This document shows positions 17,364-24,244 of a stretch of 50,670 nt of DNA, in pieces. The first letter of the stretch is position 1; each line of letters starts with the position of its first letter. A model generated the notes under the pieces. It ran no database searches and was not told where the DNA came from. It worked only from the letters and a program-made list of their open reading frames with translations. The position numbers were made by a program, and so were the translations under genes. The DNA comes from Pseudochrobactrum sp. sp1633 (GTDB taxonomy: Bacteria; Pseudomonadota; Alphaproteobacteria; Rhizobiales; Rhizobiaceae): contig NZ_JARRAE010000020.1 in assembly GCF_030376605.1 (NCBI RefSeq), forward strand, positions 1 to 50,670, in the 5' to 3' direction.

Positions 17364-17760
17364 TCAATAGTGACCGGCGAACAGAGTTTGGATCTGTTCA
17401 TTCCTTTCTGCAAATTGACACGAAGAGAGCGAAGCGAACGTAGTTGCCGGAGGCACCCGCGCTTTCATATCGCGCTGTAGGGTTGCCGGAGGCCCGAATC
17501 GCGCAGCGACAGATTGAAAACCTCGCCGCTTATGAAAGTTACCGAAATGGTAAATTGACTGATACGGCACCAGGAGCATCGCCGGCCATATAACTACGGT
17601 TTCTCCCTTGAAATACCCATAAAATCCCGAAATGTCCGCTATAAAAGCAAGAGCGTCCATATGGTATAGCACAATTAGGGTTGTCGGAGAGGGCCAAATC
17701 GGTAACATTGATCCGATGCAATTCATAACCATCTCAAGGAGAAATCTGACCAGGTTATAA
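17364..17760. other. Intergenic stretch without a convincing gene
   Basis: No supported gene. A long minus-strand frame here has low-complexity, cysteine- and aromatic-rich translation and no ribosome-binding site. GTTGCCGGAGGC occurs twice (about 17439 and 17482). The region forms the upstream part of the second repC locus. Confidence 0.35.
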
Positions 17761-17762
17761 AA

Positions 17763-17816
17763 GAAAAACCGCTCCCGAAAAAATCCGGAAGCGGGGTGCA
17801 AATTACAAACATTCAG
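17763..17816 (-). ncRNA. Candidate antisense RNA of the second repC
   Basis: The minus strand carries TTGACT (17847-17852) and GATTTA (17823-17828) as a possible promoter with an 18-bp spacer. Downstream is a hairpin (CCGCTTCCG at 17786-17794 pairing with CGGGAGCGG at 17769-17777) and a T run at 17762-17768. It lies in the leader of the second repC, just as the ctRNA does in repABC. An approximately 54-nt antisense RNA is inferred; the ends are estimates. Confidence 0.6.
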
Positions 17817-17914
17817 TTCTTCATAAATCGCACTCCCAACTTCCAAAGTCAAACAAAAACGCTTTTCGGCGAACGGGAAAGCTTTGCCTGGTCCTCAATA
17901 AGGAGACGAGGAGG

Positions 17915-19195
17915 ATGGGGGAAACCCTACAGACAGCGCGGCAGGTTGGCCGCAAACAGACACCACAACGAACCGAGTTTCGGCGGCTGGCCCAGTCCAC
18001 GGAAATCGGATCGGTGACGCGTGGCCAGCTGATCGGCCTTGCGCAGTCTCTTCCTTGCCTTGGCCTCATCAATGGCATCGAAGCGCACTTGCTTGTGGCC
18101 CTGATCAATACTGCTCCAGCCGAGAGCTATGACAAGGGCGGACGACCGATCGTGTTCAAATCCAATGCAGCGCTTGCCTTCGAGGTCGGCCGATCCGAGG
18201 GCCGCGTCAGCCGAATGTTGTCTCGGCTGTTTGACGCCGGTGTCATCACCATGCAGGACAGCGGCAACTACAAGCGCTATCCGGTCCGAAATGCGGACGG
18301 CAGTATTGCCGACGCTTGCGGTATTGATCTACGCGTTCTCATTGCCCGCTTCGCGGAGCTTGACGGAATGGTCCGGCAGGCAAAGGCGGAAAAGAACGCA
18401 CTCACTGCAAACCTGCGTCGCTATCGCGGCGCCGTTCGCAATTTGCGTTACGCGCTCGCCTCCGTCGAGGACCTACCCGCGCGGCTGCGCGCCATGATCG
18501 AGAAGCGTTTTGCGCGTGTTCTCGAAGCAGTAGGCATCGCGAGCAAGGCATCAAGCGCTGTTCTGCGACGCGCGACAAGCTTGATTGAATGGATCGTCGA
18601 GCGGGTGATGCAGCTGCCTGGCCGTCATCAGTCTTCCGATAGAAACGAAGATTCGACATGCCCGCATGCCGGAAACGACATGCACAAACAGATTACAAAC
18701 CCCTATTCCCTTGAGGATAGTAGTGAGGAAATGCGTTCGGCTTATGCCGAACAACTCGGTATCTTAAAGACCGGCTTCGCCAGTAAGAGGGCTTTCGAAA
18801 AAAGCCTGGGAGGCAAATCGAGCCTAGTCAATCAACCGCACCACCCGCCACAAACGTTAGTGGCCCTGCAGGATCTGTTACGGGCAATACCGGCGCTGAA
18901 CACCTATGGAATATCGCGCCCCCGCACCTGGACTGATTTTGCCCGTCTCGCCCCGCAAATCTGCCGCATGGCCGGGATTTCCGAAGATGCACGCCGCCGC
19001 GCGGTCGATCAGATGGGGGAACAGGCCGCCGCGATTGCTATCGCAATCACGCTGCAGAAGTTCGACGAGAGGCAAGTGAAGTCGCCGGGCGGCTATTTGC
19101 GGGCCATGACAGAGCGCGCCGCTGCCGGCGAATTGCATCTTGCCCGCTCGGTTTTCGGGCTTGCTGCCCGACATGGAATGGAGGGTATACAGTGA
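17915..19195 (+). CDS. repC: Second RepC replication initiator, without repAB
   Basis: This 426-residue protein has the RepC N-terminal domain (SVTRGQLIGLAQSLPCLGLINGIEAHLLVALINTAP, FKSNAALAFEVGRSEGRVSRMLSRLFDAGVI and DSGNYKRYPVRNADG) and the conserved C-terminal region (AAAIAIAITLQKFDERQVKSPGGYLRAMTERAAAGELHL). It differs strongly from the repABC copy at 11180, so it is a separate replicon rather than a recent duplication. No repA or repB is next to it. GAGGAGG directly precedes the ATG. The stop overlaps the nuclease gene as GTGA. Confidence 0.93.
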   Translation: MGETLQTARQVGRKQTPQRTEFRRLAQSTEIGSVTRGQLIGLAQSLPCLGLINGIEAHLLVALINTAPAESYDKGGRPIVFKSNAALAFEVGRSEGRVSRMLSRLFDAGVITMQDSGNYKRYPVRNADGSIADACGIDLRVLIARFAELDGMVRQAKAEKNALTANLRRYRGAVRNLRYALASVEDLPARLRAMIEKRFARVLEAVGIASKASSAVLRRATSLIEWIVERVMQLPGRHQSSDRNEDSTCPHAGNDMHKQITNPYSLEDSSEEMRSAYAEQLGILKTGFASKRAFEKSLGGKSSLVNQPHHPPQTLVALQDLLRAIPALNTYGISRPRTWTDFARLAPQICRMAGISEDARRRAVDQMGEQAAAIAIAITLQKFDERQVKSPGGYLRAMTERAAAGELHLARSVFGLAARHGMEGIQ

Positions 19196-19710
19196 TCTTT
19201 CGTTGCATTTTCTCCGCCGCGATAGCCCTGCTGCTGACTGTCGGGCTAGCTGCCGCTGAACAATGGTCGGGTTCCGTTGCCGGAACCGCCCGCGTCATCG
19301 ATGGCGATACGATCAGCATACGACAACAGCGCGTGCGGATTGCCGCAATCGACGCTTGCGAAAAGAAGCAGAGTGGCTTTGTGAACGGCAAGACGTGGCC
19401 GTGCGGCTTGGTTGCGCGCAGGTACCTTCGCATAATGATCGACGGCATGCATGTGTCCTGCCGGATCATTGACGTCGATCGCTATAACCGGTCCGTCGGT
19501 CAGTGCTTTCTCGGGAATACGGATATCGGCATTGCAATGGTGCGCGCGGGTCAGGCTGAAGCGATGTTGCGCTACTTGCCGCGAAACCACGGCATCGACA
19601 TTGCCAAATATGGGTATGCCGAGAACGAAGCACGCGAACGTTTGCTTGGAATATGGGCGGCGGACGTAGAGAGCCCGCATCTATATCGACGGACCCAAGC
19701 TTCCAGATAA
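19192..19710 (+). CDS. Secreted thermonuclease-family (SNase-like) nuclease
   Basis: This 172-residue protein has a signal peptide (MIFRCIFSAAIALLLTVGLAAAEQ, cleavage probably after AAA) and an SNase-like fold. Motifs are ARVIDGDTISIRQQRVRIAAIDACEKKQ, ARRYLRIMIDG, VDRYNRSVGQCFL and IGIAMVRAGQAEAM. It probably acts in the periplasm on DNA or RNA. The GTG start overlaps the repC stop by four bases, so the two genes are translationally linked. Such nuclease genes are common plasmid accessory genes; the link to transfer is inference. Confidence 0.85.
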   Translation: MIFRCIFSAAIALLLTVGLAAAEQWSGSVAGTARVIDGDTISIRQQRVRIAAIDACEKKQSGFVNGKTWPCGLVARRYLRIMIDGMHVSCRIIDVDRYNRSVGQCFLGNTDIGIAMVRAGQAEAMLRYLPRNHGIDIAKYGYAENEARERLLGIWAADVESPHLYRRTQASR

Positions 19711-20112
19711 GCCCCTCCAACATAGCCAAATTGGCATTGTCGAATATTCAGAGCGGAGAACCGTTATGGTTATAGAAATTTGCCGCTATTACACAAGACC
19801 CGTTGAAATTGCGCTATATCCGGCTATCATGCGTTGCACAATCGGTATTGTATCAACGGTCTATGCCAACGAGAAGAGTTGCCATATTGGCGCATAGAGC
19901 ACACCTCTAATTCGGTTGCTTTTGACGCTCGTTCGCACGTCGACGCAGTTGCCGCAAAGCCGGAAGCCTGAAAAATTTCCCCGCGTGCGGCTCCTCGCGC
20001 GACAAATTTTTCGGCCCTCGCCTTCCTTCGCTGCGCTCCGGCCCAAGGGTGCAACACTGCTTACCGCCGTGCCTTGGAACGATCATCGCAACCACATAGA
20101 GGAGTGAATACC
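19711..20112. other. Long leader / intergenic region before the DUF736 gene
   Basis: No gene seen. The second half (about 19980-20045) is GC-rich with TCGCGCGACAAATTTTTCGG followed by a C/G-rich stretch able to form hairpins. It reads as a structured leader upstream of the DUF736 gene. No other signal was identified. Confidence 0.3.
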
Positions 20113-20454
20113 ATGACCAACGAAATCACCAACTTCATCCAGTTTGATAGCGAAGACCTCGACACCGCATCCGGCAAAGGTCGCATCTCCACCCTGACTG
20201 ACGACATCGACATCGAGGTCGTGCCCTTCAATTCGGACAACCCGGACGCCCCTACGCATCGCGTTTTCGCCAAGTCCCCGCGTGGCTTCAATATTGAGGT
20301 CGGTGGTATCTGGAGAAAAGCTAAGGCCGATGGCGAAGGTTTCAAACGGAACCTCTCGATCCGCCGCCTGAACTACAACGCCAACCTAGGCCGCTTCGGG
20401 GGGCAGGACGACCCAAGCCTTCAGGCCGTTCTCGAATGGGAACCGCGTAATTGA
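20113..20454 (+). CDS. DUF736-family plasmid protein
   Basis: This 113-residue protein matches DUF736: an N-terminal NEITNFIQFDSE segment, THRVFAKSPRGFNIEVGGIWRK, KRNLSIRRLNYNANLGRFGGQDDPS and a final LEWEP. The family is found almost only on alphaproteobacterial plasmids and integrative elements, close to transfer genes, and has no known function. ATG 20113 is preceded by AGAGGAGTG. The protein is acidic, soluble and without membrane segments. Confidence 0.88.
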   Translation: MTNEITNFIQFDSEDLDTASGKGRISTLTDDIDIEVVPFNSDNPDAPTHRVFAKSPRGFNIEVGGIWRKAKADGEGFKRNLSIRRLNYNANLGRFGGQDDPSLQAVLEWEPRN

Positions 20455-20574
20455 TAGCGCAACAGCGCCCGGCTGAGTGCCGGGCGCACTATACCGAAAG
20501 TCTCGGAAATCCCTTTGTTTTCTGGATTTTGTGCGCATTTTGTGCTAGGAGTTGTCACAATAGGAGTTTTGAAG

Positions 20575-20775
20575 ATGAACTTTCATGCCCCCCGTCCGGA
20601 TCGATCTCCAGAAGCTGTTGCCAAGCGCAAAAAGGCTACGGATCAGGCGCGTGCTGCAAACATGCGGCAGGGCTATGTCCACGACCCACTGTTGGAAGCA
20701 GCGACGGCGGCCTACGTCGCGGGCGATATCACACGCGACGAATACAGAGAGCGTGTTGTCCGCAAACCGCAATAG
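20575..20775 (+). CDS. VbhA-like antitoxin of the Fic protein
   Basis: This 66-residue protein aligns without gaps, over about 33 residues, with my recollection of VbhA of Bartonella (helix-helix-helix with DPLLEAATAAYVAGDITRDEY at its C-terminal half). VbhA blocks its Fic partner through an inhibitory helix with the motif S-x-x-x-E-G; here the aligned residues are A-x-x-x-Q-G (in AANMRQGYV), so both key residues are changed. AGGAG lies about ten bases before the ATG. TTTTGTGC occurs twice just upstream (about 20527-20545), a possible operator. It precedes fic by 67 bp. Confidence 0.75.
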   Translation: MNFHAPRPDRSPEAVAKRKKATDQARAANMRQGYVHDPLLEAATAAYVAGDITRDEYRERVVRKPQ

Positions 20776-20801
20776 CTCACGCTTATCCTTTTTAATTTGA
20801 T

Positions 20802-20829
20802 GCCGCCTGCCTTGAGTAGGCGGCTTTTT
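20802..20829 (+). terminator. Hairpin with T run between antitoxin and fic
   Basis: GCCGCCT and AGGCGGC form a perfect 7-bp stem (20802-20808 with 20818-20824) followed by TTTTTATT. It is a good intrinsic terminator placed between the antitoxin stop and the fic start, so it would lower toxin transcription relative to antitoxin. Confidence 0.8.
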
Positions 20830-20842
20830 ATTGGTCTTCGCT

Positions 20843-21892
20843 ATGGCTGAAACGGAACCCAAGGGCTCCTATACCTATCCAAACACATCTGACGATCCCG
20901 ACCGCAGGGACGTGCTGCGTAATAAACTTGGAATCCGGTTCCATAAGGAACTACGCGTCGAAGAATATCGCGCGACAGCTTTCCGGATGGCTGAAATCGC
21001 CGAAGGAGACGGTCCAAAGGGCGCTTTTGATGCGCAACATCTGAAGGCCATCCATAACCATATTTTCCAAGATGTTTATGAATGGGCCAGTCATACGCGC
21101 AATGAAAGCCCTGTTGTCGATGGCCAGAGGGTGGAGCCGATTGGCAATCTGTCGAAAGGTGGGAGCTCATTTCTTCACGGCTCGCGCATCGAGATGGGCT
21201 TGGACGAAGCCTTTAGACCGATCAGGAATCCGGAAATATTGCATGGATTGTCGGTCGAGCAGTTCGCCGAAATCGCCGGTAAAGTTTTGGCAGAGTTGAA
21301 TTATGTGCACCCCTTCCGAGAAGGAAACGGACGGGCGCAGGAGGCACTGCTAGCATCCATCGGACGCGAATATGGTCATGATGTTGACTTCACCGTCATC
21401 ACCAAGCCGCGCATGATCGAAGCGTCGATCGCGACGACCAACGACCCCTCCAGTCCAGCTATGAAACATGTCTTTGAAGACGCGATCGATCCAAACCGGC
21501 AGGAAGCCATAAGAGCTGCTTTCATCGATCTGGAAATGCGCGGTGAGAATGCTTTCGAGCACAACGTGCGCAGCGCCAGGCCGGGCGAACAGATTTCAGG
21601 TCAGGTTCTCGGTCACGATATCCGCGTTGCCAGCCTTGTTACCGACCACGGGATTGTCGCAGTCGATCGCGCTGATCTTCCAGAACGGTTACCCGATGAC
21701 AACACCGAAATCACATTCACCGCTCGTTCTGACTTCTCCCGCCTGTTGCGTCCGGATCAGGTCAGAAATGCGGATGGTCCCGCCGTCGAGCGAATGTCAC
21801 CAGAGCAGAAAAGCGCAGCGGTCCCATCCCGGCTTTCAGAGCTGTCGACGCACAAGCAGCCCGAGCGGGATTCCGACGACCGCGAACGATAA
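20843..21892 (+). CDS. Fic-domain AMP-transferase toxin with C-terminal OB-like domain
   Basis: This 349-residue protein has a Fic domain (about 40-200) with the catalytic motif HPFREGNGRAQE (His about 156). Fic enzymes transfer AMP to hydroxyl groups of target proteins; VbhT-type toxins act on gyrase and topoisomerase IV. The last motif position is Glu instead of the usual Arg, which normally contacts nucleotide phosphates. The C-terminal part (GEQISGQVLGHDIRVASLVTDHGIVAVDRADLP) looks like the small beta-barrel seen at the end of some relaxases and Fic proteins. No ribosome-binding site is seen before ATG 20843; a terminator hairpin lies just upstream. Confidence 0.88.
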   Translation: MAETEPKGSYTYPNTSDDPDRRDVLRNKLGIRFHKELRVEEYRATAFRMAEIAEGDGPKGAFDAQHLKAIHNHIFQDVYEWASHTRNESPVVDGQRVEPIGNLSKGGSSFLHGSRIEMGLDEAFRPIRNPEILHGLSVEQFAEIAGKVLAELNYVHPFREGNGRAQEALLASIGREYGHDVDFTVITKPRMIEASIATTNDPSSPAMKHVFEDAIDPNRQEAIRAAFIDLEMRGENAFEHNVRSARPGEQISGQVLGHDIRVASLVTDHGIVAVDRADLPERLPDDNTEITFTARSDFSRLLRPDQVRNADGPAVERMSPEQKSAAVPSRLSELSTHKQPERDSDDRER

Positions 21893-22104
21893 GCGGTACA
21901 TCTTCCGCGCAGAGATCTGGTCCGTTTGCTCCGGTGGGTGATATTTGGGCCGCCCCACCTGTTGGCTGATTGACGGACAAGCTGCGATAGCCCCTCCCCA
22001 ATGCAACCGCTTCGCGGTCCTCCACTTCCGTTGCGGCCAATAGGTGCATGGGCTCGTCTCGGCTATCTCCGTTTTTTGCCGTCAACCAACGAATGGAGAC
22101 GGCC

Positions 22105-22803
22105 ATGAACAACGTCATCGACACCTATCAGCGCATTACCGACCTCATCATCGAGGCGCTGGAAGCCGGCACCAAGCCTTGGGTTCGCCCGTGGCACGGA
22201 AATACCCGCCCGAGCTCCATCATCCCCCGCCGATCCAGCGGCGAAGCCTATCGCGGCATCAATGTTCTCATGCTCTGGATCGCGGCGCAGATGAACGGCT
22301 ACGAACAGACCACCTGGATCACCTATCGTCAGGCGCAGGATCTCGGCGGTCAAGTCCGGAAGGGCGAACGTGGATCGCTTGTCGTCAAATTCGGCACCTT
22401 TACCCCGAAGGATCAGGACGCCGATGACTACCGTTCGATCCCTTATCTCAAGGGCTACACGGTATTCAACGTAGAGCAGATCGAGAACCTGCCGACTGAC
22501 TATTACAGCCCAGCCGAACCGATGCCGATGGCGCCCGTGCCTCACAATGAAACCGTCGACACCTTTGTTCGCCAGACCGGAGCCGTCATTCACTATGGCG
22601 GCACGAAGGCTTGCTATCGTCCTGGACCTGACGACATTCTCATGCCCGACCGGGAGCGTTTTTTAAGCGACGTCCACCTGTACTCGTCGCTTCTCCACGA
22701 AATTGGTCATTGGTCAGGCGCAAAGTATCGCCTTGATCGCGATCTGTCTGGCCGCTTCGGTACCAACGCTTACGCGGTCGAAGAGCTCGTTGCCTTATCT
22801 TGA
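22105..22803 (+). pseudogene. ardC: ArdC-type antirestriction protein, 3' truncated
   Basis: This 232-residue product has the ArdC N-terminal ssDNA-binding domain (about 1-130: AGTKPWVRPWH, YRGINVLMLWIAA, TWITYRQAQDLGGQVRKGERGS) and the start of the zincin metallopeptidase domain with LLHEIGHWSG. The third zinc ligand and the rest of the domain should follow EELVA, but the frame runs into LS and a stop: homology ends at about 22794, where the recombinase-trio element begins. ArdC proteins protect incoming plasmid DNA from restriction. This copy is probably inactive as a peptidase; the DNA-binding half may survive. Confidence 0.85.
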
Positions 22804-22861
22804 CAGTCTGTACCGCCTCCAGAGCCCTACTCATTTTGGTGTAATAGCAGTGAAGGATGTT

Positions 22862-22916
22862 CAATTCAGGCCAGCCGAAGCGCTCCCACATAGCTGGCGG
22901 AGGCTGGCCTGAATTG
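22862..22916. repeat. Perfect 15-bp inverted repeat before the recombinase trio
   Basis: CAATTCAGGCCAGCC (22862-22876) and its exact complement (22902-22916) flank a 25-bp centre that includes a further TAGCTGGCGG echo of the arm. It ends 11 bp before the likely TTG start of the first recombinase. It could be a recombinase-binding or end site of the element, or an RNA hairpin controlling translation. Confidence 0.7.
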
Positions 22917-22927
22917 CTCTGGACAAG

Positions 22928-24206
22928 TTGAACTCCTTCGTTGAAGCTGGTTTTCTGGATGGGAGCCAGAGGAAGGTTAGGCAGCTTTTGAGCAAGGGAA
23001 TTACAGCTTCGAATATCACTCTTCAGGAACGCAGATTTAGCGAAGGCCCAGATGCTTATATTCCGATGATTTTGCATAACGGAGCACTTTACGATGCTGA
23101 GCTGGATCGCTTTTTCTGTGATCTTCCTCTGAATGGCGTCCGCTCTCGCCATTCTCTTCGCGCATATGGCTACGACGTTCTTGTTTGGGTTCGTTTTCTT
23201 TCAGAGGCTTGTAAAAAGACTATATGGCAAGCCGACCGTTATGATGTTCTTGCCTATCATCGTGTTCGGCGTCGTGTCGTGGCTGAACAGCGCATCTCCG
23301 GAGCTTCTTGGAATCGAGCTGTCGCTTGCCTTGATCGTCTATATAGATGGGGCGTCCAAAAAGGTTTAATAACGCAAGCGCCATTTACGCATCGATCAGT
23401 TTGGCGGCAAGGATATGCAGGTCAGCGAATTCAGATAACAGCACGAAACGATGCTTATGAACCAGCTGCGCGCAGGGCAGATGTCAGTTTTGTAACTCTT
23501 GACGACTATCGGTGTTTTCGGGATGTCGGTTTGAAAACACTTCTACCAGACGGTCGAACACGACCTGGAGCGCGAGATCGCAATGGTATTCGCAATTCGC
23601 TGTTTTCCGATCTTTTAGTGACGACAGGTCTTCGGCTTGAAGAAGCTTCGTCCCTTTTCGCGTCTGATTTTGTTTTCACTGATCAACGTTCAAGCCGACA
23701 GATATGGCTTGATTTGCCAGATGCTCAGACTAAAGGTGATCGTGGTCGCCAGATTCTCATACCTAGCCGTCTGCTTGAACAGGTGCGAGCCTATGTCGAT
23801 GTTGAACGTTCCTATGCGGTCGCAAAATTCCAGCAGCGCTCGTTGTGGCGATCAATCGTTCAACCAATTTTTGTTCGACGAGAGCGCAACACTACTCATA
23901 TACGATTGCTCAATGGCGGTGATATAGCACTCGATCTGCTTGATCCCGAGGAACGAAGCCGGATCATTATTTGCGAGAAGGATGGTACACCGAGCGAACC
24001 GGCTGCATTGTGGCTTTCAGAAATTGGCATGCCAGTGCAGCCCAACACTTGGGAGGTTATCTTTGCCCGTGCCTCTAATCGGTGCAAATCTTTTGAATTT
24101 AATATCTGTATCAGCCCGCACCAACTCCGTCACACCTTCGCTGTCCACATGCTAGCGATGCTCATTCAGCACCGTATTCGAGACGCAACACTACCTACAG
24201 GTTCAA
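22928..24206 (+). pseudogene. Tyrosine recombinase A of a three-recombinase module, 5' part
   Basis: The first 426 codons of a tyrosine recombinase are followed by the left end of a Tn3-family transposon. Joined to 43214-43389 with one TTCAA removed, the frame is continuous: 484 residues. The 5' part holds the first catalytic arginine (TTGLRLEEA, about residue 236) and the H-x-L-R-H box (SPHQLRHTFA). The only plausible start is TTG 22928; no strong ribosome-binding site is present. The gene order and ATGA overlaps with the next two recombinases resemble Tn554-type and recombinase-in-trio elements. As it stands the product ends in transposon-derived residues and lacks the tyrosine. Confidence 0.88.
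24202..24206. repeat. 5-bp target duplication (TTCAA), left copy of outer Tn3
   Basis: TTCAA directly precedes the left 38-bp terminal repeat and occurs again directly after the right one (43209-43213). A 5-bp duplication is the rule for Tn3-family insertion. Confidence 0.95.
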
Positions 24207-24244
24207 GGGGTCGGTTCCGGCTGGGGGCGGAATGACACCCTAAG
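24207..24244 (+). repeat. Left 38-bp terminal inverted repeat of outer Tn3
   Basis: Begins GGGGTCGGTTCCGG and ends TGACACCCTAAG. Its inner end overlaps the tnpA stop codon at 24240-24242. It pairs with 43171-43208. Confidence 0.95.

Noticed and set aside
17364-17852. A 162-codon minus-strand frame upstream of the second repC
   Set aside because: Its translation is rich in Cys, Phe and Tyr with no domain signal or ribosome-binding site, and it overlaps the candidate antisense RNA and its promoter.
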